Assembly: GCA_964634605.1 (NCBI GenBank)
Contig: CAZWLJ010000061.1
Span: 1 to 12,834, forward strand
Direction of reading: 5' to 3'
DNA length: 12,834 nucleotides
From: UPXZ01 sp964634605
Lineage (GTDB): Bacteria; Bacteroidota; Bacteroidia; Bacteroidales; Paludibacteraceae
Under the pieces are notes generated by a model. The model was not told the DNA's origin. It worked only from the letters and a program-made list of their open reading frames with translations, and did not search any database. The position numbers were made by a program, and so were the translations under genes. This document shows, piece by piece, positions 1 through 8,698 of this stretch. Position 1 is the stretch's first letter. Every line of letters begins with the position of its first letter.

Positions 1-49
<49 letters not shown>

Positions 50-66
50 ATATGTATTTGTGACTG

Positions 67-98
67 CAAAAGTACAAAAAATTTTTATATATAACAAA
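67..98 (-). promoter_or_regulatory. Bacteroidetes-type promoter of the initiator tRNA
   Basis: On the minus strand, TTTG (98-95) is followed after 20 bp by TACTTTTG (74-67), an exact match to the Bacteroidetes -33/-7 pattern TTTG-N19-21-TAnnTTTG. The tRNA 5' end at 49 lies about 18 bp beyond the -7 box, which leaves a short leader for RNase P to remove. Confidence 0.7.
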
Positions 99-227
99 TA
101 TTTCCGCTTTTATTTTTTCTGATAATGTTCTGTCGGTTTTCAGTCCGATTATTTTCGGGTTAAAAATCTCAAAATAACAGACTAATTGCCAATAAAATAA
201 AGATTCAGGATAGTGATTTGATTTTTT

Positions 228-260
228 TTTGTGTCATTATTAAAAAAAGTCGTATATTTG
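228..260 (+). promoter_or_regulatory. Bacteroidetes-type promoter of secDF
   Basis: TTTG at 228-231 and TATATTTG at 253-260 are separated by 21 bp, fitting the Bacteroidetes housekeeping sigma pattern. Transcription would start near 267, giving a leader of about 50 nt before the secDF ATG at 317. The leader is AT-rich and has no Shine-Dalgarno motif, as is usual in this phylum. Confidence 0.7.
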
Positions 261-316
261 CACCTCATTTCAAAAAACTGTATTTTTAATAAATTAATTC
301 ATAAAAAAATTTTTCC

Positions 317-3300
317 ATGCAAAACAAAGGGCTTGTAAGAATTCTTGGGATTGCGCTTGCATTAATTTGTTTGTTTTATTTGTCATTCAATGTGGTGACA
401 ATGAGATTCGAAAACAAAGCAGAATTAGCATCAGCAAAAGCGAAAGAAAATTTTCAAAAAAGCAATGCTTTTGCCGGTCTGACAGCAAAGGACAAGAGTC
501 TTAAATTGGATAGTATAGGCAATCGTGCTTATTATAGTTATCTTGATTCCATAGGGAAACAAAAAGTGTATTTAAATTATACACTGAAAGAATGTCGTGA
601 AAAAGGTGTTAATTTGGGTCTTGACCTGAAAGGTGGTATGAACGTAACGTTGGAAATTTCTGTTCCCGACATTATCCGTGCCCTTTCAAACTACAATACA
701 ACTCCCAACTTCAACAAAGCTTTGGCGATGGCTTCCGAAAGGCAAAAAACAAGCAGCGGAACTCCTTATCTCGATTTGTTTGTGAAGGCTTACAGCGAGA
801 TAGATCCTCAGGCTAAATTAGCAACAATTTTCAGCACTTTCGATCTGAAAGAACAAATTTCACTTAGCAGCACCAACGAACAGGTTATTACCGTGCTGAA
901 AGCTGAAATTGAATCGGCTATCAGCAATTCTTTCAATGTGTTGCGTACCCGTATCGACCGTTTTGGGGTTATCCAGCCTAACATACAGAAACTCGAGAAC
1001 ACCGGAAGGATTTTGGTTGAATTACCGGGTGTAAAAGAACCCGAGCGTGTGCGTAAACTCCTTCAGGGGTCGGCAAATCTCGAATTCTGGGCTACCTATG
1101 ATTTGAATGAAATAATCAACAACTTGTCTGAAGCCAATAGTGTAATAGCTAAACTCAATATGTCGGGAACTGCTGTTAATACAACTGCAGTAGCTGATAC
1201 AACTAAGGTAGCTGCAGTGGCTGCAAATAAAACTTCAACTACATCAATCGACAGCCTGAAAGCTGCGCTGACCACAAAAACCCAATCGGCTGCTGATTCG
1301 CTGAAAATGCTGGAGCAAAACAAAAAGGAAAATCCTTTGTTTGCGATACTTGCAGTTAATGTTCAGAACGGACAGGTGATTCCCGGTCCTCAGGTAGGGA
1401 TTGTAGAAGGTAAAGATACAGCAATGGTAAACAAATATCTTACCCTGAAACAGGTAAGAGAAGTGTTGCCGCGCGATCTGGCATTCCGCTGGGGAGTAAA
1501 TGCCATTGACGAAAATGACCGTTACTATCAGCTTATAGCTATCAAGCAATCTACACGCGATGGTCGTGCACCACTCACAGGTAGTGTTATTACTGATGCA
1601 AGAGATCAGTTCGGTCAGCATTCATCGTTTGCCGAAGTAAGCATGACTATGAATAACGAGGGTTCAAAAACTTGGGCCCGTATGACCAAGGAAAATATTG
1701 GAAAATCCATCGCAATTGCCCTGGACGGGTATATTTATTCTTACCCGACAGTTCAGAATGAAATCACCGGAGGCCAGTCGAGTATTACCGGTCGTTTCAC
1801 CCCTGAAGAAGCCAAAGACTTGGCTAACGTTCTGAAATCAGGTAAGATGCCGGCACCTGCCCGTATCGTTCAGGAAGATGTGGTAGGACCTTCATTGGGA
1901 GATGAAGCTATTAATAGTGGTATGTGGTCGTTTATCGTAGCATTCCTGCTGGTAATGATTTACATGATATTCTATTATGGTTTGATTCCGGGAATTATTG
2001 CCGACTTAGCTTTGTTTGCCAACGTATTTTTCCTCATGGGTATTCTGGCGGCATTTGGCGCCGTGCTCACATTGCCTGGTATAGCGGGTATTGTGCTTAC
2101 GCTCGGTATGGCGGTAGATGGCAACGTGCTTATATATGAGCGTGTCCGCGAGGAAATTGAAGCCGGCAAAAACCTGAAGAAAGCGATTCATGATGGGTTT
2201 AATCATGCGATATCGGCTATTATTGACGCTAATGTGACAACACTTATTACCGGTATTGTATTGTTTATCTTCGGCCAGGGACCTATCCAGGGTTTTGCAA
2301 CCACTCTGATTATTGGTATTGTAACGTCATTTATAACTTCAGTATTCCTTACACGTATGATGCTTGAAGTTTACGCAAACCGCGAAAACGCCAAACAACT
2401 TCCATTCACCACCGGAATGACAAAAGCCTGGTTCCAGAATCTTTCGATTGATTTTATCGGAAAACGAAAAATTGCCTATATGATTTCCGGTGCTCTTATT
2501 GTCATCAGTATTCTTGGTTTCGGCATTCGTGGTATGAGTTATGGTATCGACTTCAGCGGAGGACGTAACTATATTGTTCAGTTTGATCAGAAAGTAAATA
2601 CCGAAGAAGTGCGTCAGTTGCTTGAAAATACTTTTGAAGGAGTTTCTAGCCAGGTAATCAGTATCGGTACTAATGATGATAAAGTTCGGATATCTACAAA
2701 ATACAAGATTGAAGAAAACTCCGCAACAATTGACAATGAGATATCAGCTAAGCTTTACGAAGGGTTGAAACCATTGCTCGGCAATACAAGCCAGGCTGAC
2801 TTTACGCAAAAAAACATCGTAAATTCACAAAAAGTAGGACCAACCATTGCCGATGATATCAAAACTTCATCTATCTGGGCTGTATTCGTCGCTTTATTGC
2901 TCGTATCGCTTTATATCTTTATCCGGTTCAACGATTTCGGATTCTCGATGGGGGCCATGGCATCACTTACACACGACGTAATCGTGATTATCGGGGTATT
3001 TGCGTTGCTTTGGGGTATTATGCCTTTCTCCATGGAAATAGACCAGTCGTTTATAGCTGCTATTCTGACTTATGTGGGATTCTCGGTGAACGATACGGTG
3101 GTAATATTTGACCGAATCCGTGAAAACATCCAGCTTTATCCGAAACGCGACAGAAAAGAAATTATCAACGATGCCTTGAACGATACATTAAGCCGTACCT
3201 TCAGTACGTCCATGAGTGTGTTCGTTGTACTTCTTGCTATTTTCCTCTTCGGTGGTGATACTATCCGCGGATTTATATTTGCCCTGTTGGTAGGTACAAT

Positions 3301-3418
3301 TTTAGGTGTATATTCAACCCTGTTTGTTGCTGTTCCGATCGCTTTCGATATCATTGAGGTTCGGAAAAAAAATAAAGCAAAAAAAGAACTGGCAACTGCA
3401 CCGGTTGTAAAGAAATAA
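317..3418 (+). CDS. secDF: SecDF fused protein translocase subunit
   Basis: This is the proton-driven accessory motor of the Sec translocon: it pulls exported proteins out on the periplasmic side. SecD and SecF are fused in one 1033-aa chain, as is normal in Bacteroidetes. Visible parts, in order: transmembrane segment 1 (about 8-28); the SecD motif LGLDLKGG (100-107); the periplasmic P1 region including RTRIDRFG; a SecD block of five membrane segments (about 535-695) with GMAVDGNV; then the SecF half, with GIDFSGG (743-749) and five more membrane segments containing FSVNDTVVIFDR. D601 and D926 occupy the positions of the conserved membrane aspartates linked to proton transport (inference from motif alignment). 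Residues about 282-332 are an Ala/Thr/Ser-rich stretch of low complexity inside the periplasmic part. The 3' end is followed by a strong terminator, so the gene is probably transcribed alone. Confidence 0.97.
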   Translation: MQNKGLVRILGIALALICLFYLSFNVVTMRFENKAELASAKAKENFQKSNAFAGLTAKDKSLKLDSIGNRAYYSYLDSIGKQKVYLNYTLKECREKGVNLGLDLKGGMNVTLEISVPDIIRALSNYNTTPNFNKALAMASERQKTSSGTPYLDLFVKAYSEIDPQAKLATIFSTFDLKEQISLSSTNEQVITVLKAEIESAISNSFNVLRTRIDRFGVIQPNIQKLENTGRILVELPGVKEPERVRKLLQGSANLEFWATYDLNEIINNLSEANSVIAKLNMSGTAVNTTAVADTTKVAAVAANKTSTTSIDSLKAALTTKTQSAADSLKMLEQNKKENPLFAILAVNVQNGQVIPGPQVGIVEGKDTAMVNKYLTLKQVREVLPRDLAFRWGVNAIDENDRYYQLIAIKQSTRDGRAPLTGSVITDARDQFGQHSSFAEVSMTMNNEGSKTWARMTKENIGKSIAIALDGYIYSYPTVQNEITGGQSSITGRFTPEEAKDLANVLKSGKMPAPARIVQEDVVGPSLGDEAINSGMWSFIVAFLLVMIYMIFYYGLIPGIIADLALFANVFFLMGILAAFGAVLTLPGIAGIVLTLGMAVDGNVLIYERVREEIEAGKNLKKAIHDGFNHAISAIIDANVTTLITGIVLFIFGQGPIQGFATTLIIGIVTSFITSVFLTRMMLEVYANRENAKQLPFTTGMTKAWFQNLSIDFIGKRKIAYMISGALIVISILGFGIRGMSYGIDFSGGRNYIVQFDQKVNTEEVRQLLENTFEGVSSQVISIGTNDDKVRISTKYKIEENSATIDNEISAKLYEGLKPLLGNTSQADFTQKNIVNSQKVGPTIADDIKTSSIWAVFVALLLVSLYIFIRFNDFGFSMGAMASLTHDVIVIIGVFALLWGIMPFSMEIDQSFIAAILTYVGFSVNDTVVIFDRIRENIQLYPKRDRKEIINDALNDTLSRTFSTSMSVFVVLLAIFLFGGDTIRGFIFALLVGTILGVYSTLFVAVPIAFDIIEVRKKNKAKKELATAPVVKK

Positions 3419-3462
3419 AATCTTTTTTCGATTTAGTAATTAAGTATTTTTATAAAGCTGAG

Positions 3463-3495
3463 AAACCTTGCTGAATTTATTCAGCAAGGTTTTTT
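3463..3495 (+). terminator. rho-independent terminator of secDF
   Basis: A perfect 13-bp stem (3463-3475 with 3480-3492) closes a TTTA loop and runs into a T tract (3490-3495). It lies 45 bp after the secDF stop codon. Confidence 0.9.
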
Positions 3496-3612
3496 AGTTC
3501 TGTTTTGGATTTCAATTGGGTCAAAAAAGTACCATTTTTTGCCTAATTCCCTTTTTTAAGGAGGATTGTTAGTGTACATAATGGTTTGGTTTTGTGTTTT
3601 TTAACGTATTTG

Positions 3613-3644
3613 TTTGGTTTTTTTAATTAAATGATATATTTTTG
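3613..3644 (+). promoter_or_regulatory. Bacteroidetes-type promoter of mscL
   Basis: TTTG (3613-3616) and TATTTTTG (3637-3644) are spaced by 20 bp, an exact fit to the phylum consensus. The mscL ATG at 3680 is 35 bp downstream of the -7 box. Confidence 0.7.
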
Positions 3645-3679
3645 CGAATGTAATAATAATGCTTAATAAATAAAAAATT

Positions 3680-4096
3680 ATGGGATTTGTAAAAGAATTT
3701 AAAGAATTTGCATTGAAAGGCAACGTAATTGATCTGGCTGTTGCTGTAATTATTGGTGGTGCTTTTGGTAAAATTGTATCATCGTTTGTTGCTGACATTG
3801 TAATGCCTCTCATCGGATTACTGTTGGGTGGTGTGAACTTCACAGATCTTAAATGGGTAATTAAAGACGCTGAAGTTGTAAATGGAGTAGAACAGGCTGC
3901 CGCTACACTGAATTATGGAAACTTTATTCAGGTAACAGTGGATTTCCTGATCATCGCTCTGGCTATTTTCCTGGCTATTAAAGCAATGAATTCATTTAAG
4001 AAAAAAGAAGAACCGGCTCCTGAAGCTCCGGCAGCTCCATCGGCAGAAGAGACCCTGCTTGGCGAAATTCGCGATTTACTGAAAGAAAAAAAATAG
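3680..4096 (+). CDS. mscL: large-conductance mechanosensitive channel MscL
   Basis: MscL is a homopentameric inner-membrane channel that opens under membrane tension during hypo-osmotic shock and releases solutes. The 138-aa length is typical. The N-terminal amphipathic helix (about 1-13, MGFVKEFKEFALKG) leads into the highly conserved pore helix GNVIDLAVAVIIGGAFGKI (about 14-45). A periplasmic loop follows (about 50-76), then the second membrane helix (about 78-103), a charged KKKEE junction, a Pro/Ala-rich linker, and the C-terminal helix EETLLGEIRDLL that forms the cytoplasmic bundle in this family. The gene has its own promoter and terminator, so it is monocistronic. Confidence 0.97.
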   Translation: MGFVKEFKEFALKGNVIDLAVAVIIGGAFGKIVSSFVADIVMPLIGLLLGGVNFTDLKWVIKDAEVVNGVEQAAATLNYGNFIQVTVDFLIIALAIFLAIKAMNSFKKKEEPAPEAPAAPSAEETLLGEIRDLLKEKK

Positions 4097-4119
4097 AAAT
4101 TAATTTCTGTTTTTTCAGG

Positions 4120-4154
4120 TCGTTCCGGAATTCCTTTCCGGAACGATTTTTTTT
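4120..4154 (+). terminator. rho-independent terminator of mscL
   Basis: An 11-bp GC-containing stem (4120-4130 with 4136-4146, core TTCCGGAA) with loop TTCCT is followed by eight Ts (4147-4154). It begins 23 bp after the mscL stop. Confidence 0.92.
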
Positions 4155-4338
4155 GATTCTTATCCCAATCTTTTTTTTTAACAACGGATAGGATTAAAAT
4201 TCAGGTTATATGTGTATTTTTACCTGTCGTACCTGCAGATGATCTGCTGCTAAGGAATGAACCTGAAAATATCATGTATCACGGCATGTGGTAATGCTGT
4301 TTTGCTGCATTTATGTAATTTATTATAAAAATTTTAGT

Positions 4339-4788
4339 ATGAAAAAGATAGGACTTTTAATTTTAATTATCGTGCTGGCATTTCTGGCCGGCTGTTCGCC
4401 GAAATATAATTTGAAGCTTGCGCGTCAGCTTGGAGCTGATGACTATGGAATGAAAAACTACATTCTGGTAATTCTTAAAACCGGTCCAAACACCACAACC
4501 GATAAAACGGTACTCGACAGTCTTTTCAGAGGGCATATGGCCAATATCAACAAACTTTCTGAAGAAGGCAAGATGATAGTGGCAGGCCCGTTTCAGAAAA
4601 ATAAAAACCAGTACAGGGGTATTTTTATTCTGGACGTAAAAGATATGAATGAAGTTTCCGAACAGCTTCAGTACGATCCGGCAATACGTGAGAAAATTTT
4701 CGAGGTGGAAATGTACAACTGGTACGGATCAGCCGCATTGCCGGTATACCTGAAAACTCACTCGGCAATTGAAAAGACAAGACCCTGA
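4339..4788 (+). CDS. YCII-domain (YciI-like) lipoprotein
   Basis: The protein starts with a lipoprotein signal: MKK, a hydrophobic core, then lipobox L-A-G-C with Cys19 as the lipidated residue. The start at 4339 is chosen over an in-frame ATG at 4288 because it gives a normal signal peptide. The remaining ~130 residues match the YCII fold (YciI/YbgI-like dimeric alpha-beta barrel): KNYILVILKTGP, then RGHMANINKLSEEGKMIVAGPF and FILDVKDMNEVSEQL, ending with YDPAIREKIFEVEMYNWYG. His66 and Asp113 sit where family members have conserved, possibly catalytic residues (inference). The biochemical role of YCII proteins is largely unknown, so no function is assigned. There is no acidic residue right after the lipid Cys, so surface export is not suggested. 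No clear promoter: the best -7 candidate, TATTTTTA at 4215-4222, lacks a -33 box. No convincing terminator follows. Confidence 0.85.
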   Translation: MKKIGLLILIIVLAFLAGCSPKYNLKLARQLGADDYGMKNYILVILKTGPNTTTDKTVLDSLFRGHMANINKLSEEGKMIVAGPFQKNKNQYRGIFILDVKDMNEVSEQLQYDPAIREKIFEVEMYNWYGSAALPVYLKTHSAIEKTRP

Positions 4789-4829
4789 ATTGAATACCTT
4801 CATCTGCCGGTAAGGACAGATATCCAACT

Positions 4830-4861
4830 TTTGGCAAATAGCAGGGAAATGACTATTTTTG
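4830..4861 (+). promoter_or_regulatory. Bacteroidetes-type promoter of the C69 dipeptidase gene
   Basis: TTTG (4830-4833) and TATTTTTG (4854-4861) are separated by 20 bp. The dipeptidase ATG at 4932 follows 70 bp after the -7 box, so this gene can be transcribed independently of the YCII gene upstream. Confidence 0.68.
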
Positions 4862-4931
4862 TATCCGCAGCAATGTTTTCAGACTAAGAAAATATTGTTG
4901 TTTTTTTAAAACATTTATTACAAACGTTATT

Positions 4932-6584
4932 ATGCTGAAAAAATCTATTCTTGCCTGGGTGGCTTTGGTTTTTCTTACCACAGCTCATTCTTATGCCTGT
5001 ACTAACTTCCTTGTTGGAAAAAATGCCACTACCGATGGTTCTACATTTATTTCTTATGCTGCCGACTCGTACTATCTGTTCGGAGCTTTATATCACTATC
5101 CAGCATCGGTAAATGCTCCCGGCACCATGCGCGACGTTTACGAATGGGATACCGGAAAATACCTCGGAAAAATCAAAGAAGCTGAGCGTACATACAACGT
5201 AATCGGTAATATGAACGAGCATCAGGTAAGCATCGGTGAAACCACTTTCGGCGGAAGAGAAGAACTGGTGGATACTACGGCTGTAATCGATTACGGAAGT
5301 CTGATGTACATAGCCCTTCAGCGATCGCGTACTGCCCGCGAAGCCATTGCGGTTATGACCGGTCTGGTAGCTGAGTACGGATACTACAGCTCGGGTGAAT
5401 CCTTTTCCATTGCCGATCCCGGCGAAGTATGGATCATGGAAATGATTGGCAAAGGAGTAGGTAATAAGGGTGCTGTCTGGGTTGCACAGCGCATACCCGA
5501 CGACTGTGTGTCTGCACACGCCAATCAGGCACGCATCACTACGATTCCTTTCGGTGACAGGAATAACTGCATGTATTCACCCGACGTGGTGAGTTTTGCA
5601 CGTGAGAAAGGATATTTCAAAGGTAAAGACAGCGAATTCAGTTTCTCAGACGTTTATAATCCGCTTGATTATTCGGGTTTGCGAATTTGTGAATCGCGTG
5701 TATGGTCGTTCTTTCGTCAGGTGAATCCCGATATGGACAGATACATCACCTATGTGAAAGGCGAAACCAAAGAACGTATGCCCCTCTGGATCAAACCTGT
5801 GAAAAAACTCGGCAAGAACGATTTGACTGCTTTCATGCGCGACATGTACGAAGGAACCGAGCTTGATATGACCAAAGGATACGCTGCAGGCGCTTTCGGA
5901 AGCAAACTCCGTCACAGTCCGCTAACTTTCAAAGTGGACGGTGTGGAATACGGTCATGAACGTCCCATTGCCACTCAGCAGACCGGTTTTTCGTTTGTAG
6001 CGCAGATGCGAAGCTGGTTGCCATCGCACATCGGAGGTATTCTGTGGTTTGGTATGGATGATGCTGCCAGCAATGTGTATGTTCCGGTTTATTGTTCTAC
6101 CACCAAAGTTCCATGGTGTTTCGATGAGAAAAACGGCAGTCTGCTGGATTATTCATCATCATCGGCATTCTGGATTTTCAATCAGGTCTCGAATTTCGTG
6201 TATGGCAAATATCTGCCTATGATGGCCGATGTGCGGAAAAAGCAATCAGAACTGGAAGCTTCTTTTGATAGTGAGTTACCCGGCCTGGAAAGTCGAGTTG
6301 CAGGAATGACTGAAACGGAAGCCCGCCAATTCCTGACTGAATACACTCTGAAAGCTGCTGAAAATACAACTCAGGAATGGAAAAAACTGAATGAATTTCT
6401 ATTGGTGAAGTTTATGGACGGAAATATCAAGAAGGAAGAAAACGGTAAATTTGTGAAAAATCAGTACGGATTGCCTCCAACGATTATACGTGCCGGATAT
6501 TCCGACGAATGCAAAATAGAAATGGTAAAAGAAAATCCGGGAATGCGGCAGAAAACACAAGCGGAACTGGATGCCAGAAAATAA
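4932..6584 (+). CDS. secreted C69-family dipeptidase (PepD-like)
   Basis: This 550-aa protein belongs to peptidase family C69 (U34), N-terminal nucleophile hydrolases that cleave dipeptides. A signal peptide (residues 1-22, ending S-Y-A) is followed directly by Cys23 in CTNFLVGKNATTDGS, the family's nucleophile motif. Removal of the signal peptide would therefore expose the catalytic Cys as the new N terminus. Other family blocks are visible: NVIGNMNEHQVSIGETTFGG (about 91-110), DYGSLMYIALQRS (about 120-132), SFSIADPGEVWIMEM, and HANQARIT. The C-terminal part (GGILWFGMDDAASNVYVPVY and the helical region after it) is also intact. Length is usual for Bacteroidetes members. The likely role is periplasmic or extracellular peptide breakdown for nutrition. 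The segment from the stop to the shared terminator holds no gene. Confidence 0.93.
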   Translation: MLKKSILAWVALVFLTTAHSYACTNFLVGKNATTDGSTFISYAADSYYLFGALYHYPASVNAPGTMRDVYEWDTGKYLGKIKEAERTYNVIGNMNEHQVSIGETTFGGREELVDTTAVIDYGSLMYIALQRSRTAREAIAVMTGLVAEYGYYSSGESFSIADPGEVWIMEMIGKGVGNKGAVWVAQRIPDDCVSAHANQARITTIPFGDRNNCMYSPDVVSFAREKGYFKGKDSEFSFSDVYNPLDYSGLRICESRVWSFFRQVNPDMDRYITYVKGETKERMPLWIKPVKKLGKNDLTAFMRDMYEGTELDMTKGYAAGAFGSKLRHSPLTFKVDGVEYGHERPIATQQTGFSFVAQMRSWLPSHIGGILWFGMDDAASNVYVPVYCSTTKVPWCFDEKNGSLLDYSSSSAFWIFNQVSNFVYGKYLPMMADVRKKQSELEASFDSELPGLESRVAGMTETEARQFLTEYTLKAAENTTQEWKKLNEFLLVKFMDGNIKKEENGKFVKNQYGLPPTIIRAGYSDECKIEMVKENPGMRQKTQAELDARK

Positions 6585-6643
6585 ATCTGTTTCAGACGAT
6601 GTAAAGCAAAAGCATTTCGAATTAAAGCATGTAACCAAAAAAT

Positions 6644-6676
6644 AACAGCGAAGCGGAATTTCCGCTTCGCTGTTTT
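6644..6676. terminator. two-way terminator between convergent genes
   Basis: A 13-bp perfect stem (6644-6656 with 6662-6674) with loop AATTT ends in four Ts on the plus strand. On the minus strand, after a single A, it is followed by a run of six Ts (complement of the A run at 6637-6642). It can stop transcription of both the dipeptidase gene and the minus-strand gene ending at 6733. Confidence 0.88.
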
Positions 6677-6732
6677 CAAACTACCAGTAGGGTAAACAAA
6701 CAGATACTTGTTTTTGTGAGATTTATTTTGTT

Positions 6733-8310
6733 TTATCTTCTGGAACTTCTTCCTTCGGATGCTGATGAGCTGCGGCTTGGAGCTGAGCTGCTGCCTGAAC
6801 TTCTGCTCGGTGCTGAGTAAGAACCACCACCTGAACTTCTGCTCGGTGCAGAGTAAGAACCACTGCCTGAACTTCTGCTTGGAGCTGAATACGAACCACT
6901 GCCTGAACTTCTGTTGCTGCTGCTTCGTGGAGCTACGGTATTTCTTTCGCTGCTGCTTCTGCCTGGTGTAGAATATGAGTCATAGTTTGAACTTCTGTTG
7001 CTGCTGCTTCTGGGAGCTACGGTAGTTCTTTCGCTGCTGCTTCTGCCTGGTGTAGAATATGAGTCATAGTTTGAACTTCTGTTGCTGTTGCTTCTGGGGG
7101 CTACGGTAGTTCTTTCGCTGCTGCTTCTGCTTGGCTGGCTGTAATCGGATGAACCTCTGTTGCTTCCTGAACTGGTACGGGGTGCGTAGTTACCGTTATC
7201 TCCCTCACTTCTTCCGGAGTTAGAGCGCACGGCACCCTGATTGTATTCTCTGGTTCTTGTTCCCTGGTTCATGCGTGAATCGCCCGAAGAACGTTGAGCA
7301 CCGTTATATCCTTCTCTTACTGTACCGGTACTGCGGCCGCTGTTCATTCGCTGATCGTTGGTAGTGCCGCGTACTGCACCTGCCGGATTTCTTGTATTGG
7401 TGTTGTTGCGTCCATCAACCGATGCACCTCTTGTGCGCTGACCAGCGTCGGTTCTTGCCGGCGAATTGCTGCGTGAAGTGATGGCAGCTCTGTCAGAACC
7501 TCTGTAACTGCCCAGGTCTCTGCGGTTGGTTACATTGGATCTTGATGAATTTCTGTTTACAAACGATCGATCCGGATTTGCCCGCTGAAAGTCGTTACGG
7601 CTTACTTCACGTCGCAGGGAGTTATAATTATTGCTGATTATACGGTCTGAATAATTGTAATGGTGATTGTAATTGTTGCAGAATATATTGATGTTGTTCA
7701 CATACACTCCCAGAGGATAAGGATTCCAGTAGTGCCAGTAAGACGGATAGTATCCCCAGTAATAGGGCGAATGCCATCTGTGATAACGCGGACCCCAGAA
7801 AAAGGAAAAGATAGAAGGAGTGTATACATACACCGGTTCAATGATGTAGTAAGGACCGTAAATGTAAGGATCGCCTATCACCTGTACATAATGTCTGTTA
7901 TTTCTTCTCTTTTCCACCACTATCGATGCCACATCCTGATACATATCATATCCGACAACAGCTTGCAGTACTACCAGGTGTGTGTTTCCCTTAGCGGTTT
8001 CGATTACCCGGAGGTAATCCACCTGACCGTCAGAATTCAGGTCGAGATTGTTGATTCCTGTACTGTAATCGTTTATCCGCTGTTCGAATTCTTCCAGATC
8101 TCTCGAATCGGCAAAAACATTGGCTACTGCCCTCAGGTCGAGATTGTAGCTGATATCGGAACTTTCGGCTTCTACTGTAACATTGCGGTTGGAGTAGCGG
8201 CCCGAAGAATTGTAATCATCGTAATCGTTGTATCCGTATGATTGAGCGTTGCCTGAGAATGTAAATGCAGCAACAACGAATGCTAACATGCTCATCAGTT
8301 TAGTTTTCAT
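6733..8310 (-). CDS. secreted protein, Tyr/Trp-rich core and Ser/Arg-rich repeat tail
   Basis: I do not recognise a named family. The 525-aa product starts with a signal peptide (about 1-22, ending G-N-A before Q23). Residues about 45-145 form a globular-looking domain containing LDLNSDGQVDYL (89-100). Its D90, N92, D94, Q96 and D98 spacing resembles an EF-hand/dockerin calcium loop and suggests, but does not prove, metal binding. Residues about 147-222 are very rich in Tyr, Trp, Pro and His (for example YYWGYYPSYWHYW). From about 225 to the end the chain is low-complexity Ser/Arg/Asn, including three 28-residue units (SSSERTTVAPRS type) and three 12-residue units (SSGSGSYSAPSR type). Such tails are usually disordered and basic; cell-surface or matrix association is an inference. 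No good promoter match was found upstream on the minus strand. The gene ends at the two-way terminator shared with the dipeptidase gene. Confidence 0.85.
   Translation of the reverse strand: MKTKLMSMLAFVVAAFTFSGNAQSYGYNDYDDYNSSGRYSNRNVTVEAESSDISYNLDLRAVANVFADSRDLEEFEQRINDYSTGINNLDLNSDGQVDYLRVIETAKGNTHLVVLQAVVGYDMYQDVASIVVEKRRNNRHYVQVIGDPYIYGPYYIIEPVYVYTPSIFSFFWGPRYHRWHSPYYWGYYPSYWHYWNPYPLGVYVNNINIFCNNYNHHYNYSDRIISNNYNSLRREVSRNDFQRANPDRSFVNRNSSRSNVTNRRDLGSYRGSDRAAITSRSNSPARTDAGQRTRGASVDGRNNTNTRNPAGAVRGTTNDQRMNSGRSTGTVREGYNGAQRSSGDSRMNQGTRTREYNQGAVRSNSGRSEGDNGNYAPRTSSGSNRGSSDYSQPSRSSSERTTVAPRSNSNRSSNYDSYSTPGRSSSERTTVAPRSSSNRSSNYDSYSTPGRSSSERNTVAPRSSSNRSSGSGSYSAPSRSSGSGSYSAPSRSSGGGSYSAPSRSSGSSSAPSRSSSASEGRSSRR
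6797..6904. repeat. three 36-bp tandem repeats inside the Ser-rich gene
   Basis: Units at 6797-6832, 6833-6868 and 6869-6904 each begin GAACTTCTGC on the plus strand and encode the 12-residue unit SSGSGSYSAPSR (one has GGG) on the minus strand. The unit is a multiple of 3, so copy number can change without breaking the frame. A shortened, degenerate unit lies just before, at about 6761-6796. Confidence 0.9.
6905..7156. repeat. 84-bp tandem repeats (about 2.7 copies) inside the Ser-rich gene
   Basis: Copies begin at 6905, 6989 and 7073 with an exact 84-bp period. The copies at 6905-6988 and 6989-7072 differ at only 3 of 84 positions. The third matches for about its first 58 bases and then diverges. 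Each full unit encodes 28 residues of the SSSERTTVAPRS / NYDSYSTPGR type. Near identity suggests recent duplication or ongoing homogenisation. Confidence 0.9.
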
Positions 8311-8698
8311 AGTTTTGAGTTTTTATCTGTGTGAATAAATCTTATTTCACCGGTTTTTTAAGTTCGGTATCTGCTAAAAAACAATATCTGTGCCAGATTA
8401 TTTTCAGAGAAAAAACCGGGTGAAGAGTCAACGTTAACGAAAGTATAACATGCTTATATATAGCATTATGCGTATTTGATTAAAGAAAGAAGGGGCAGAA
8501 TAGAAAGCGTATAAATCCGGAATTTATGCAAATCATGGTATGGAATTTTCTATCCTGATTTTTTACCTTTCAGGGTAAATCCCCTTATGTCGGAATGAAA
8601 AGGAGACTGATGAGTTCATCCGCACCTCTGAGCTTTGCATTATCCTGAATATATCACTTCCTGTGGAATACATCTGCCGCCGGTGAGGTACTGTGCCT

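Noticed and set aside
4288..4338. Upstream start for the YCII lipoprotein
   Set aside because: It adds 17 residues before the MKK signal start and would spoil the lipoprotein signal peptide.
4802..4821. Short hairpin ATCTG...CAGAT after the YCII gene as terminator
   Set aside because: The stem is about 5 bp plus an interrupted part, and no T run follows.
6797..7156. CRISPR array
   Set aside because: The repeats are directly adjacent, without spacers, and are in frame within a protein-coding gene.
7660..8241. Plus-strand 193-codon reading frame opposite the repeat protein
   Set aside because: It is the antisense shadow of the minus-strand gene; the protein is Ile/Val-rich with no domain, and the minus-strand frame has a signal peptide and repeats.
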